Made by a program: the position numbers and the translations under genes. Of a stretch of 57,348 bases of DNA, positions 17,793 through 27,783 are shown piece after piece. A model generated the notes under the pieces. It was not told where the DNA came from. It ran no database searches and saw only the letters and a program-made list of their open reading frames with translations. The stretch's first letter is position 1; each line of letters begins with the position of its first letter. The DNA is from Candidatus Solibacter usitatus (GTDB lineage Bacteria > Acidobacteriota > Terriglobia > Bryobacterales > Bryobacteraceae): positions 1 to 57,348 of the forward strand of contig JACRBC010000084.1 of the NCBI GenBank assembly GCA_016213245.1, written 5' to 3'.

Positions 17793-18785
17793 CTAGCGCG
17801 CGGCCGCGGCGGCGGTGGCGGAGATGATCTCCTGGAGAAGCGTCTCGGGGGTCTGGTCGTCGGCGTGGGCGTCGAAGTTGAGGATGATGCGATGGCGGAG
17901 GACGGCCGGAGCGATGGTGCGGATGTCGTCGATGGAGAGGTGGGCGCGGCCCTTCATGAAGGAGTAGACACGGCCGCATTCGACCAGGGCCTGAGCGCCG
18001 CGGGGCGAAGATCCGTAGCGGATGTACTTGCCGGCGAGGTGGTGCGCGCCGGGGGCGCCGGGCTGGGTGGCCATGACGAGGGAGACGGCGAAGTCCTGGA
18101 CATGGGGGGCGACGAGAACCTCGCGGCAGGCGGAGCGGATGGAGAGGATGGTGTCGCGGTCCATGACCTGGCTGAGCTCGGGCTCATCGCGCTGGATGGT
18201 GCGGTCGACGATGCGGTTCAACTCTTCGCGCGAGGGGTAGTCGACGAGGATCTTCATGAGGAAGCGGTCGAGCTGGGCTTCCGGCAGCGGGTAGGTGCCC
18301 TCCATCTCGATGGGGTTCTGGGTGGCCATGACGAGGAAGGGGCGCTCGAGCTGGTGGGTGGTGGAGCCGGAGGTGACGGTGCGCTCCTGCATGGCTTCGA
18401 GGAGGGCGGACTGGGTCTTGGGGGTGGCGCGGTTGATTTCGTCGGCCAGGACGAGGTTGGCGAAGATGGGGCCGGGCTGGAACTTGAGGGCCTTGGCGCC
18501 GGAGCCGGCGGTCTCCATGAACATGGAGCCGACGATGTCGGCGGGCATGAGGTCGGGGGTGAACTGGATGCGGGAGTACTTCAGGTGGAGGACGCGGGCG
18601 AGGGTGCGGAGGAGGGTGGTTTTGCCGAGGCCCGGGACGCCTTCGAGCAGGACGTGGCCGCCGGAGAGGAGGCAGATGAGGACGCCATCGACGACATCCT
18701 GCTGGCCGACGATGACTTTGCCGATTTCGGCGCGAACGCGGTCGAGGCTCTGGACGGCCTCTGGAAGGGGGGCGGCGGTGGACAC
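17793..18785 (-). CDS. MoxR family AAA+ ATPase
   Basis: A 330-residue AAA+ ATPase. Walker A is EGVPGLGKTTLL near residue 48, Walker B is LVLADEINRA, sensor 1 is ATQNP, and an arginine-finger region follows. MoxR proteins are thought to act as chaperones that insert cofactors or remodel complexes together with vWA proteins, and the next two genes supply DUF58 and vWA partners. The start is GTG at 18785. The final residues are an Ala run (SATAAAAAR). Confidence 0.93.
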   Translation of the reverse strand: MSTAAPLPEAVQSLDRVRAEIGKVIVGQQDVVDGVLICLLSGGHVLLEGVPGLGKTTLLRTLARVLHLKYSRIQFTPDLMPADIVGSMFMETAGSGAKALKFQPGPIFANLVLADEINRATPKTQSALLEAMQERTVTSGSTTHQLERPFLVMATQNPIEMEGTYPLPEAQLDRFLMKILVDYPSREELNRIVDRTIQRDEPELSQVMDRDTILSIRSACREVLVAPHVQDFAVSLVMATQPGAPGAHHLAGKYIRYGSSPRGAQALVECGRVYSFMKGRAHLSIDDIRTIAPAVLRHRIILNFDAHADDQTPETLLQEIISATAAAAAR

Positions 18786-18817
18786 GAAACCATTGTAGTG
18801 GAGGGCGGGGCGGGCTT

Positions 18818-18843
18818 ACCCGCTCGCTACCGCTCGCGGCTCT
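18818..18843 (-). repeat. Single intergenic copy of the dispersed repeat
   Basis: ACCCGCTCGCTACCGCTCGC followed by GGCTCT is the reverse complement of the fadA element. It lies 33 bp upstream of the moxR start and 19 bp from the CYTH gene end. This is the only copy in the window outside a coding region. Confidence 0.88.
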
Positions 18844-18861
18844 GTGGCAACTGCAGGAACG

Positions 18862-19443
18862 CTATTGGGGGAAGACCATGTGGGCGGGGGGGATGCCGGC
18901 GTTTTGGCAGTGGAGGCGGTAGAGGGCGCCGTAGCTGAGGAGGATGTAGGCGGCGGGGGCGAAGCCGAGGGCGGCGGCGGTGGAGTCGATCCAATCGGGC
19001 GGGCCTTCGAGTTCGAGGAAGACGCCGATGGGGGTTTCGTCGAGGAGGGCGTGGCCAGGCTGCTGGGGATGGTGGAAGGTGGTGCGGAACTTCTCGTAGC
19101 GGAACTGGACCTGGTAGCCGAGGGCGGAGAGGATGAGGTGGAGAGCGGCGGGGTCCTGGACGGAGGTTTCGATTTCGGGGCGGGACTTGTGGGGGCCGGG
19201 CTCGGGGGGGCCCTTGAAGGTGAGGATGGCCTGGCCGCGGAAGTCGCGGAGGCGCAGGAGGCGGCTGGAGCGCATGAGGCCGCCGGCGGGGGTGTCGTAG
19301 ACGGAGTTGGCCTCAAAGGCGCGCGGGTGCGATGCGGCGAAGCCGGCGCGGGCGAGGAGCGCGCGGCCGGCTTCGGCGGAGGGGAGGGCGAGTTTGATTT
19401 CCGTCTCGCGGCGATCAGGGCCTGATGGCGGCATCTGCTCCAC
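18862..19443 (-). CDS. CYTH domain protein (class IV adenylate cyclase-like)
   Basis: A 193-residue CYTH-fold protein. The metal/triphosphate-binding ExExK motif is ETEIKL at about residues 13-18, followed by basic and acidic strands (RLLRLRDF, LTFKGP, FLELEGP) expected for the tunnel fold. Members hydrolyse or cyclise triphosphates (thiamine triphosphatase, CyaB). Which activity is present is unknown. The chosen start overlaps the paraslipin gene by 29 bp; the Met at codon 4 gives a shorter overlap and may be the true start. Confidence 0.8.
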   Translation of the reverse strand: MEQMPPSGPDRRETEIKLALPSAEAGRALLARAGFAASHPRAFEANSVYDTPAGGLMRSSRLLRLRDFRGQAILTFKGPPEPGPHKSRPEIETSVQDPAALHLILSALGYQVQFRYEKFRTTFHHPQQPGHALLDETPIGVFLELEGPPDWIDSTAAALGFAPAAYILLSYGALYRLHCQNAGIPPAHMVFPQ

Positions 19444-20371
19444 CGGGAGTTTGGTGCACCTTGCGGATGACGTTCATGGCGACGGAGAGCATGGAGGCGA
19501 CGTCGCCGAGGTTGGAGGGGACGACGATGGTGGAGGAGGCCTTGGCGATTTTGCCAAACTCGGCGACGTATTGTTCGGCGACGCGGAGCTGAACGGCCTC
19601 GAAGCCGCCGGGCTCGTTGATGGCCTGGGCGACGCGGCGGAGGCCTTCGGAGGTAGCGCTGGCGATGGCGAGGATGGCGTTGGCCTGGCCTTCCGCCTCA
19701 TTGATCTGCTGCTGGCGGCGGGCTTCGGAGGCTTTGATGACCTTCTGCTTTTCGCCGTCGGCGGTGTTGATGGCGGATTCGCGGTTGGCCTCGGAGTTGA
19801 GGATGGTGGCGCGCTTTTCACGCTCGGCGCGCATCTGCTTTTCCATGGCGGAGAGAATGTCCTGGGGCGGATTGATGGTCTTGATTTCGTAGCGCAGGAC
19901 TTTGACGCCCCAGGGTTCGGTGGCTTTGTCGAGCTCGCTGACGACCTGGGCGTTGATGGTGGTGCGCTCCTCGAAGGTCCGGTCGAGGTCGATTTTCCCG
20001 ATCTCGGAGCGGAGGTTGGTCTGGGCCAACTGGCGAATGGCGAAGCCGAAATCGCTGATGCCATAGGATGCGCGTTCCGGGTTGAGCACTTTCATGTAGA
20101 GGATGCCGTCGACGCCGACCTGGACGTTATCGCGGGTGATGCAGATCTGTTCGGGAATATCGATAGCGATCTCCTTGAGAGAGTGGCGGTAGCGGATGAC
20201 GTCGACGAAGGGGGTGAGGATGTGGAAGCCGGCCTGGAGGGTGCCGGCGTACTTGCCGAGGCGCTCGACGACGAAGGCCGACTGCTGGGGCACGACGACG
20301 GCGGTGCGGGCGATGATGATGAGGGCGAGCAGGGCGATGAAGGCGACAACGAGAAGGGCGCCGATATCCAT
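19415..20371 (-). CDS. SPFH/Band 7 protein, paraslipin (QmcA-like)
   Basis: A 318-residue membrane-anchored SPFH protein. One N-terminal hydrophobic segment (ALLVVAFIALLALIIIA) is followed by VVPQQSAFVVERLGKYAGTL, the start of the Band 7 domain, and then a long Ala/Glu-rich coiled coil (REKRATILNSEANRESAI). These proteins form ring-like membrane platforms that influence proteases and membrane organisation. The partner NfeD-like gene is immediately upstream (15 bp), the classic pairing. Confidence 0.92.
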   Translation of the reverse strand: MDIGALLVVAFIALLALIIIARTAVVVPQQSAFVVERLGKYAGTLQAGFHILTPFVDVIRYRHSLKEIAIDIPEQICITRDNVQVGVDGILYMKVLNPERASYGISDFGFAIRQLAQTNLRSEIGKIDLDRTFEERTTINAQVVSELDKATEPWGVKVLRYEIKTINPPQDILSAMEKQMRAEREKRATILNSEANRESAINTADGEKQKVIKASEARRQQQINEAEGQANAILAIASATSEGLRRVAQAINEPGGFEAVQLRVAEQYVAEFGKIAKASSTIVVPSNLGDVASMLSVAMNVIRKVHQTPGGADAAIRP

Positions 20372-20386
20372 GAGATCCTCCGGGAA

Positions 20387-20833
20387 TCAGATTTTGCGAA
20401 CGTGAAGGGTAAGGCCGTCGACGCGTTCGACGCGGCAGCGGGCGGCCCTGGGAATGGGGGAATCGTCGAGATTGTGGGCGTTCCAGGATGTGCCGCGGAG
20501 CTCCACCTTGCCGACGGAGCCGGCGGGGATCTCCTCCATGGAACAGGCCACTTCGGAGGTGAGGGCATCGACGGCGATCTGCGGCGTCAGGCGGCGGAAA
20601 CGCTGGAGCAGGGGCTTCCTGAAGAACAGCAGGCCGGCGACGGAGGCGGCGACGAAGAGGAGGATCTCGACGGGGAGAGTCCAGCCGAGGCCGGCGAGTT
20701 TGAGGACGCCGACGACGATGGCGCCGGCGCCGAAGAAGATGAGATAGAAGCCGCCGGGGGTGAGGAGTTCACCGGCAAGGAGGGCGAGACCGAGAAGGAA
20801 CCAGAGCCACCAGGCGAGGGCGAGCGTCTCCAT
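20387..20833 (-). CDS. NfeD-like membrane protein
   Basis: A 148-residue NfeD short form. Two to three membrane helices in the first 75 residues (LALAWWLWFLLGLALLAGE, GFYLIFFGAGAIVVGVL) precede a C-terminal OB-fold region with GSVGKVELRGTSWNA. It probably forms a complex with the SPFH protein encoded next. The ATG at 20833 was chosen because upstream in-frame sequence is only a shadow of the divergent oxidoreductase gene; GAGGT lies a few bases before it. Confidence 0.88.
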   Translation of the reverse strand: METLALAWWLWFLLGLALLAGELLTPGGFYLIFFGAGAIVVGVLKLAGLGWTLPVEILLFVAASVAGLLFFRKPLLQRFRRLTPQIAVDALTSEVACSMEEIPAGSVGKVELRGTSWNAHNLDDSPIPRAARCRVERVDGLTLHVRKI

Positions 20834-20932
20834 TGGGAAGAGACCTCCTTCGGAGGGTGATGATACCGCAAAGCGCGGGGCGATGGAGGTAAGATGGGTG
20901 TGAACTCCAATCCAGCCAGAGGTACCCAATCC

Positions 20933-22270
20933 ATGTCGAGTGAACAGAACAACCGGCGCCAGTTCGTAGCGGGCGCGGCGGCGATGGCGATGGCCGTGCC
21001 GGCAATGGCCAAGAGTACAAGCGCGAACAGAATGGCCCCGGGCCGGGTGATCGGCGCGAACGACAAGATCAACGTGGCGGTGATCGGCACGGGCGGGCGC
21101 GGGTTCTACGTCGCCGACCGCTTCGACAAGTACGGCAAAGACGTGAAGGCGGGCGCCTGCCAGATCGTGGGCGTGTGCGACGTGTACCAGAAGCGGGTGA
21201 CGGCGGGCAAGGAGCGCTTCCAGTGCATGGGGACGCTGGACTACCGCGAGATTCTGGACAACAAGGACGTGGACGCGGTGATTGTGGCGACGCCGGACCA
21301 CTGGCACGCGCCGATCGCGCTGGCGGCGATGGACAAGGGCAAGGACGTGTACCTCGAAAAGCCGATGTGCCACACGGTGGAAGAGGTGAAGCAACTGATC
21401 GCGACGGTGAAGGAGACGGGGCGCGTGGTGCAGGTGGGGTCGCAGACGACGTCGGGCGACCAGTGGTGGAAGGCGCGCAAGGCGATCGCCGACGGGATGA
21501 TCGGCAAGATGATCCTGAGCCAGGGGAGCTATCACCGGAATTCGACTGGTGGCGAGTGGAACTGGACGATCGACAAGTCGGCCGGGCCGGACGCGAAGGG
21601 CGAGGATTACATCGACTGGAAGATGTGGCTGGGCAAGGCGGCGAAGCGGCCGTACGACGCCGACCGCTTCTTCCGGTTCCGCAAGTATTGGGACTATTCC
21701 GGCGGGGTGGCGACGGACCTGTTCTTCCACGTGATGGCGCCGATGAACATCTGCTGGGGCGAGGCGCAGTATCCGACGAAGGTGATGGGGTCGGGCGGCA
21801 TCTACGTCTTCAAGGACGAGCGCGAGGTGCCGGACACGTTCCACTTCATGGCGGAGTATGCCAAGGGCTTCTCGCTGGTGCTGACGAGCTCAATGGCGAA
21901 CTCAGAGCACATTCCGGGCACGGTGCGCGGGCACGAGGGGACGATCGTGATGGTGGAACACGGGCGGTTCGAGGGCTTCGCCCCGCACATCACGGTGAAG
22001 CCGGAGAAGCGCGTGGTGAGCGCGGAGTACAAGGCGAAGTTCGGCGACGAGCCCATCAAGATCGCGGTGGAGGACAAGGACACGATGTACACGCACATCG
22101 GCAACTTCCTCGACTGCATGAGAAGCCGGCAGAAGCCGACGCTGGACGTGGAGACGGCGGGGCACGCGCAGGTGGCGATCACAATGGCGGTGCAGAGCTA
22201 CCGGCAGGGCAAGGTGCTGTACTTCGACGAGAAGGCCTTCAAGGTAGTAGACAAGGCGCCGAAGGCGTAA
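20933..22270 (+). CDS. Gfo/Idh/MocA oxidoreductase with Tat signal
   Basis: A 445-residue NAD(P)-dependent oxidoreductase, probably exported folded. The twin-arginine motif NNRRQFVAG is followed by an Ala/Met-rich h-region. The Rossmann motif is [10 protein letters not shown], and the family signature [12 protein letters not shown]...[12 protein letters not shown] is present as ATPDHWHAP and EKPMCH. Relatives act on sugars, inositols or glycans; the substrate here is unknown. Two starts are possible: ATG 20933 places the Tat motif at the usual position, while ATG 20894 has a strong GGAGGT but only 3 bp spacing. It ends 26 bp before a strong terminator. Confidence 0.88.
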   Translation: MSSEQNNRRQFVAGAAAMAMAVPAMAKSTSANRMAPGRVIGANDKINVAVIGTGGRGFYVADRFDKYGKDVKAGACQIVGVCDVYQKRVTAGKERFQCMGTLDYREILDNKDVDAVIVATPDHWHAPIALAAMDKGKDVYLEKPMCHTVEEVKQLIATVKETGRVVQVGSQTTSGDQWWKARKAIADGMIGKMILSQGSYHRNSTGGEWNWTIDKSAGPDAKGEDYIDWKMWLGKAAKRPYDADRFFRFRKYWDYSGGVATDLFFHVMAPMNICWGEAQYPTKVMGSGGIYVFKDEREVPDTFHFMAEYAKGFSLVLTSSMANSEHIPGTVRGHEGTIVMVEHGRFEGFAPHITVKPEKRVVSAEYKAKFGDEPIKIAVEDKDTMYTHIGNFLDCMRSRQKPTLDVETAGHAQVAITMAVQSYRQGKVLYFDEKAFKVVDKAPKA

Positions 22271-22296
22271 GCGCGCCGAAGACGCGAAGGTGGGAG

Positions 22297-22324
22297 AGGC
22301 CGGGCCTGGCGCCCGGCCTTTTTC
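22297..22324 (+). terminator. Rho-independent terminator
   Basis: AGGCCGGGC and GCCCGGCCT form a 9-bp GC-rich stem around a 5-base loop, followed directly by a run of T. It sits 26 bp after the oxidoreductase stop and separates that gene from the VapBC module. Confidence 0.85.
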
Positions 22325-22338
22325 TTGCGTGGATGAAA

Positions 22339-22370
22339 ATGGCATTTCTCATGGTAAAATGCCATGAGAA
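22339..22370. promoter_or_regulatory. Nested palindromes upstream of vapB
   Basis: Two perfect 9-bp inverted repeats interlock: ATGGCATTT (22339-22347) with AAATGCCAT (22357-22365), and TTCTCATGG (22346-22354) with CCATGAGAA (22362-22370). They end 7 bp before the vapB start. The arrangement fits an autoregulatory operator for the AbrB-fold antitoxin; alternative RNA hairpins are also possible. Confidence 0.6.
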
Positions 22371-22377
22371 GTGGTAG

Positions 22378-22635
22378 ATGAGAGTATCGATCGACAAAGC
22401 GGGGCGGCTGGTGGTGCCGAAGGAGATGCGGACGCGGCTGCGGCTGCGGGCGGGCGACGAGCTGGAGATTGAGGCTGCCGGCGAGGAGATCGTGCTGCGG
22501 CCGGTGCAGGAGGCGGCGGTGTTCCGGCGGGAGAGGGGGCTGTGGACATTCCGCGGGGTGGAGGCGCCCGAAGTGAACGCGGTGGAGTGGCACTTGCGCG
22601 CGCGAGAGGAGCGGATCAGGAGCCACTCCGAATGA
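22378..22635 (+). CDS. vapB: AbrB/MazE-fold antitoxin
   Basis: An 85-residue swapped-hairpin DNA-binding protein: MRVSIDKAGRLVVPKEMR is the SpoVT/AbrB motif at the N-terminus. The C-terminal half (RRERGLWTFRGVEA) should wrap the toxin. It overlaps vapC by 4 bp (ATGA). Expected to neutralise VapC and repress its own promoter through the palindromes just upstream. Confidence 0.9.
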   Translation: MRVSIDKAGRLVVPKEMRTRLRLRAGDELEIEAAGEEIVLRPVQEAAVFRRERGLWTFRGVEAPEVNAVEWHLRAREERIRSHSE

Positions 22636-23057
22636 GAGCGTTCCTGGATACGACGGTTCTGGTGGCGGCGTTCGACGGAAACGATCCGAGGCACGAGCGC
22701 GCGAAGGATGTTATCTTGCGGGGAGGGCCGAAGAGGACTTTCGCGGCGGTCCATGCCATGGCGGAGTGCTACGCCTGCCTGACGAGCCAGCCGAGGCGGC
22801 CGCGGATTCAGCCCACGCAGGTGGAGCGTTTCCTTGAGGACCTGCGGAAGTACGTGTTCTTCATCGAATTGAGTCAGGAGGAGTACCTGCTGGCGATGAA
22901 CGGGGCGGCTGAGAAGGGGCTGACAGGCGGGATCATCTACGATGCGCTGCACGTTGAATCGGCGCGGAAGGCGAAGGCGCAGACGATTTACACGTACAAC
23001 CGCAGGCACTTCATGGCGGTGGCGCCGGAGCTGGCGGGGCGGATCGTGGCGCCGTAG
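22632..23057 (+). CDS. vapC: VapC-type PIN domain ribonuclease toxin
   Basis: A 141-residue PIN-domain protein. Acidic active-site residues can be placed at D6 in FLDTTVLVAAF, the Glu in HAMAECYACL and the Asp in GIIYDALHVESA; NRRHF near the C-terminus is also typical. PIN toxins cleave structured RNA such as tRNA. The ATG at 22632 overlaps the antitoxin stop. The convergent oxidoreductase gene ends 1 bp away. Confidence 0.9.
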   Translation: MRAFLDTTVLVAAFDGNDPRHERAKDVILRGGPKRTFAAVHAMAECYACLTSQPRRPRIQPTQVERFLEDLRKYVFFIELSQEEYLLAMNGAAEKGLTGGIIYDALHVESARKAKAQTIYTYNRRHFMAVAPELAGRIVAP

Positions 23058-23058
23058 G

Positions 23059-24405
23059 TCAGAGGCCGGGGAGGGACCAGGGGGGGCGGTAGTCGCGGCG
23101 GAGGAGGGCGTTGGCTTCGGGGCTGCCGTTGGTGAAGCGTTCGGCGGCGGCGTCCCATTTCAGTTTTTCGCCGGTGCGGAGGGCGATGTTGCCGAGTAAA
23201 CACGTGGCGGTGCTGCGGTGGCCGATTTCGATATCGCCGGCGGGCCGTTCACGGGACTTGATGCAATCGAGGAAGTTGCGGACGTGGGGGAGGTGCTGGA
23301 AGGATGTCGCGCCGCGCTCGGGAGTCGTGAGGGTGGTAAAGAACTGGCCGAAGCCGATGAGGTCGTCGTAGGCGGCGGAGGAGCCGGCGGAGTGCTCTTC
23401 GGCGTGCATCTCCATCTGCGGGGTGACTTCGTAGCCGGCGCGATCGATGAACAGGGTGCCCAGTGTGCCCTGAAGGATGGCACCGTAGGAGCCGAAGCTC
23501 TTGTTGCCGGGGTGGCCGTTAGGGCCGTAGCTATTGTGGACGAGGGTGGAGTAACGGACGAGGAGATTGCCGGGGTACTCCCAGACGACTTCCTGGGTGT
23601 CGGCGCAGTCGCGGATGTCGTCGTAGAACCACTTGCCGCCGGAGGAAGCAACGGTGAGGGGCGTGTCGACGTCGAGGGCCATGTGGACGAAGTCGATCAA
23701 GTGGACGCACCAGTTGGTGAGCTCGCCGCCGGCGTAGTCCCAAAAGGCGCGGAAGTTGCGGCGGGCGGGGTTGTAGGGAATCTCGGGGGCGGGGCCGAGC
23801 CACATGTCCCAATCGAGGCCCTTGGGGGCGGGTGAATCGGCGGGGCGCCCCATGCCTGCGGTGGAAGCCGAGTAGTTGTGGTTCCAGCACTGGGCGAACA
23901 GGACCTTGCCGATCTTGCCGTCGCGAACGGCCTGGGCGGCGCGCCGGAAGTGGGCGCCGGAGCGCTGCTGGATGCCGACCTGGACGACGCGGTTGTGGCG
24001 GCGGGCGGCCTCGACCATCAGGCGGCCCTCGCGGACGTTGTGGGAGACGGGTTTTTCGACGTAGACGTCCTTGCCGGCCTGGCAGGCATGGATAGCGATG
24101 AGGGGGTGCCAGTGGTCGGGGGTGGCGACGATGACGGCGTCGATGTCTTTGCGATCGAGGATGCGGCGGTAGTCGGAGTAGAGGCCGGGCTTGCCGGAGG
24201 CGAGTTTGAGGGCGGCTTCGGCGCTGGGGCGGAAGACATCGCAGAGGGCGCGAATCTCGACATCGGGCTGCTTCTGGAAGTCGACCAGATTGGCGCGGCC
24301 CATGCCGCCGCAGCCGATGAGGGCGACGCCGACTCTGTCGCTTGGAGCTTGCATGGCCGGGATGGCGGCAGCGGCGGGGGACTGGAGGAAGGCACGGCGG
24401 TTCAT
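23059..24405 (-). CDS. Gfo/Idh/MocA oxidoreductase with Tat-like signal
   Basis: A 448-residue paralogue of the enzyme at 20933. NRRAFLQS is a twin-arginine-type start, though the h-region is short. The Rossmann motif is VALIGCGGMGRA, and ATPDHWHPLIA and VEKPVSHNV are family signatures. The C-terminal alpha/beta part includes GGELTNWCVHLIDFV, where the catalytic His is expected. It overlaps the TIM-barrel gene by 4 bp, so the two probably act on the same sugar derivative. Confidence 0.9.
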   Translation of the reverse strand: MNRRAFLQSPAAAAIPAMQAPSDRVGVALIGCGGMGRANLVDFQKQPDVEIRALCDVFRPSAEAALKLASGKPGLYSDYRRILDRKDIDAVIVATPDHWHPLIAIHACQAGKDVYVEKPVSHNVREGRLMVEAARRHNRVVQVGIQQRSGAHFRRAAQAVRDGKIGKVLFAQCWNHNYSASTAGMGRPADSPAPKGLDWDMWLGPAPEIPYNPARRNFRAFWDYAGGELTNWCVHLIDFVHMALDVDTPLTVASSGGKWFYDDIRDCADTQEVVWEYPGNLLVRYSTLVHNSYGPNGHPGNKSFGSYGAILQGTLGTLFIDRAGYEVTPQMEMHAEEHSAGSSAAYDDLIGFGQFFTTLTTPERGATSFQHLPHVRNFLDCIKSRERPAGDIEIGHRSTATCLLGNIALRTGEKLKWDAAAERFTNGSPEANALLRRDYRPPWSLPGL

Positions 24406-25370
24406 GCGAGGAACTCCTTCATCATGGCGAGGTAGCGGCGTGCGGTGGCCTGCATGTCGCCGGGGTGTTTGTCCTGTTCGAGGGTGAGGAAACCGCGGAA
24501 GCCGGTGGCCTTGAGGGCGTCGCAGATGGCCTTGAAGTCCATGACGCCCTGGCCGATGTGGGGGAAGGAGCGCATATGGCCGTCGATGTCGCGGACATGG
24601 AGGTTCATGAGCTGGCGGCGGACCTTGAAGATGGCCTCGGGGGGGTAGTCGCGATGGGCGGCGGTCCAGCCGGTGTCGAGGTTGTAGCCGAGGTCGGGAT
24701 CGCGGACGGCGTCCCAGAGGCGGAGGAAGGCATCGACGCCGGGGATCATGGTGTGGGTGTGGTGCTCGATGGTCATCTTCATGCGATGGGCTTTGGCGCG
24801 CTGGAGGCAGGCTTTGGTGGTATCGACGTAGGCGGCCCAGACGGCGTCCCAATCGAAACCGGGGGCGATGCCGATGTGGAACTTTTCGCCGGGCTTGGGA
24901 TTGTCGATGTCGTAGTAGCGGGGCAGGTAGTCGACGGGGCCTTTCAGCTCGCGGGGCCAGGGGGCGACGATGTTGATGATGGGGGCGCCGAACTGGCTGC
25001 CGATGCGGCAGCCGGTTTCAAAGAGGTCGAGGTTGCGATCGCGCTCGGCGCGGTTGAGGCTCGTGAGTCCTTCGACGACGGGCTGGAAGAGGATGAACTG
25101 GGAGACCTGCAGGCGATAGGAGTCGAGCTTGCGCTTGAGTTCGGAGATCTTGGCGGAGGTCCAGTACGCGGCGATGGACTCGCGGGAGAGGATGATGAGC
25201 TCGATGCCCTCGAAGCCCATGCGTCCGATGATGTCGATGGCGTCGTCGGGGGTGGCCTGGGGGCCGAAGGAGTGGAAGCAGAATGAGCCGCAACCGATGC
25301 GTGGGCGGCCGGGGGGCGGGACAGGCGCGGCGGCAGCGAGGGAGGAGTGCAGGAAGGCGCGGCGGTTCAT
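24402..25370 (-). CDS. Sugar phosphate isomerase/epimerase (TIM barrel)
   Basis: A 322-residue AP-endonuclease-2-type TIM barrel. It begins MNRRAFLHSS, a Tat-like start almost identical to the next gene's. Metal ligands are suggested by GFEGIELI, TIEHHTHT, NLDTGWT and the final TLEQDKH. Such proteins epimerise or isomerise keto-sugars, often working with Gfo/Idh/MocA oxidoreductases, as the 4-bp overlap with one here suggests. Substrate unknown. Confidence 0.88.
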   Translation of the reverse strand: MNRRAFLHSSLAAAAPVPPPGRPRIGCGSFCFHSFGPQATPDDAIDIIGRMGFEGIELIILSRESIAAYWTSAKISELKRKLDSYRLQVSQFILFQPVVEGLTSLNRAERDRNLDLFETGCRIGSQFGAPIINIVAPWPRELKGPVDYLPRYYDIDNPKPGEKFHIGIAPGFDWDAVWAAYVDTTKACLQRAKAHRMKMTIEHHTHTMIPGVDAFLRLWDAVRDPDLGYNLDTGWTAAHRDYPPEAIFKVRRQLMNLHVRDIDGHMRSFPHIGQGVMDFKAICDALKATGFRGFLTLEQDKHPGDMQATARRYLAMMKEFLA

Positions 25371-25407
25371 GCAGGCCAGTGTATGCCAAATACTGGCGCG
25401 CGCGGCG

Positions 25408-26759
25408 CTACTTTTGGGGCGCGGGCGGGTCGAAGGGGTAGGTGTCGGGGGTGACGACGACCTCGGTGGTGAAGCGGAAGGGTGCGACGCCGCCGCTGGG
25501 GAACGTGAGTTCGAGGAAGAAGGCGGCGAAGCCTTTGGCGGGCGTGGGAAGGGTGGCCGAGTAGATGCCGTTTTCGCCGCTGACAGGGGAGCTGGTCCAG
25601 GCGGGGCCGATGGTGTCGTAGCGGAAATCGCGGGCCTCGGGGTTGGCGGCCTGCCAGAGGAGGACGCCGGAGGGCTCGTCCATGGTCCGGACGCGGATCG
25701 TGCCGGCGGCGCGGTCGACGGTCCAGGAGAAGCGCGGGCGGGGTGTGCAGGTGAGCAGGGCCTGATAGAAGGCCAGCAAGTCGGGCGGGACGTCGACGGT
25801 ATTGAGGCCGTGGCCGGTGTTGGGGACGTAGCGCAGGTACTTCTCGCCGGGGAGGGAGTCGAAGTAGAAGCGGGAGGAGTCGGGCAGGAAGAACTGGTCG
25901 CCGGAAGAGTTGACGAGCATTTTGGGGATGGCGACGCGGTCGCGGTACTGGTAGGGGTCCTCGATGTCCAAAAGTTGGCGCCACTCCGGGGTGCCGAGCC
26001 AGTTCATGACGCCGTTGTCGACGTAGTCCTGGATGGCGGGGGACCAGAAGCCGTAGGAGCGCCAGTGGTGGATGAAGGAGGGCTCGATGTTGAGGGCGTC
26101 GATGACGAGGGGGATGATGGCAACGACGCGGCGGTCGACGGCGGCAGTGGTCCAAGTGGTCCATCCGCGCTTGGAGCCTCCGGCGACGACGAAGCGGCCG
26201 ACTTTGACGCCCCCGCCCTGCGCAGTGGCGCAAAAGTCGGTGACGGCGTCCATGGCGCGGACGGCGGCCTTGGTCATGGGGAGGCGGGCGGGCCAGCGGT
26301 CGTCACCGGTCTCGAGGAAGCGGCGCCAAGTGTAGGCGACGAAAGAGTCTTCGCTGCGGGACTTCTCCTCGCCGGCGAACTTGAGGGGCTGGTTGGGGAC
26401 CATCTTGACCTGGGCGACGACGGTTTTGGTTTCCATCGCGAGCAGGGAGAGGAAGAGGTCGGGGGCAGTGGGGGGCTTGCCGTCGTTGGAGCCGCCGTCG
26501 ATCAGGAGCAGGCCGGTCTGGTGCTCGACGGCGTCGGGCCTGATGATGATGAGCGAGTGGCGCCACTCGGGGCGGTCGACTTCCGCCTCAGTGAGCCAGC
26601 GCTGCGAGGTGAGGTCGAGGAAATAGGTGGTGAAGCCGGGGGTGCGGACGGCATTGACGAGCTGGTAGCGGTAGGCGGGATCGGGCTGGCGGACGTAGCG
26701 GTCCAGGGCCGTGTCGTCGCCGGCAAAGGCCAGCAGGGGGAGCAGGGCGAGGAGGGATC

Positions 26760-26763
<4 letters not shown>
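25408..26763 (-). CDS. PhoPQ-activated pathogenicity-related family protein
   Basis: A 451-residue alpha/beta-hydrolase-like protein of the PhoPQ-related family (PqaA-like). It has a secretion signal (MRSLLALLPLLAFAGDD), the characteristic N-terminal block YVRQPDPAYRYQ, the nucleophile-like region VAGGSKRGWTTW, and VNSSGDQFFLPDSSRF and GHGLN near the acidic and His positions. Biochemical role is not established; the setting suggests a periplasmic esterase-like enzyme in polymer breakdown. It overlaps the MBL-fold gene upstream by 4 bp. Confidence 0.9.
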
Positions 26764-27398
<635 letters not shown>

Positions 27399-27428
27399 TC
27401 GTAATGTCAGTATAGAGGGTAGGCACTT

Positions 27429-27776
27429 ATGAACGAGATCGTCCTGTATTCACACTTGGCCCTGGGGCTGGCTCTTCTGGCGGCGCTGGCGACGGGCAAG
27501 ATCCGCGCCTGGCGCGGCGCTTCGATGGCGACGGCGCTGCTGCTGGCGCTCACCGGGGCCTTTAATTTCATGACACGCATGAGCGGCGCGCCGAAGGGTT
27601 GGCACGCGGGCATGGGGATCAAGGTGCTGCTGGCGCTGCACGTGATCGGCATGGTGTTCCTGATCACGCGCAGCGGCGCAGACGCGGTGAAAGCGGCACG
27701 CTGGCGCAAGGGGGCGCTGGTCTCGTGCGTGCTGGTTGTGTTGATCGGGCTGTACTTCAGCAATATGGCGAGGTAG
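27429..27776 (+). CDS. Small membrane protein, four helices
   Basis: A 115-residue protein with four hydrophobic segments separated by short basic loops (TGKIRAWRG, KAARWRKG). No recognised family, though the helix pattern resembles small cytochrome-b-like or DUF membrane proteins. No haem-ligand pattern is clear: single His in YSHLALG, KGWHAG and ALHVIG. It is 7 bp upstream of ygfZ and probably cotranscribed. Confidence 0.7.
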   Translation: MNEIVLYSHLALGLALLAALATGKIRAWRGASMATALLLALTGAFNFMTRMSGAPKGWHAGMGIKVLLALHVIGMVFLITRSGADAVKAARWRKGALVSCVLVVLIGLYFSNMAR

Positions 27777-27783
27777 CGGGATC

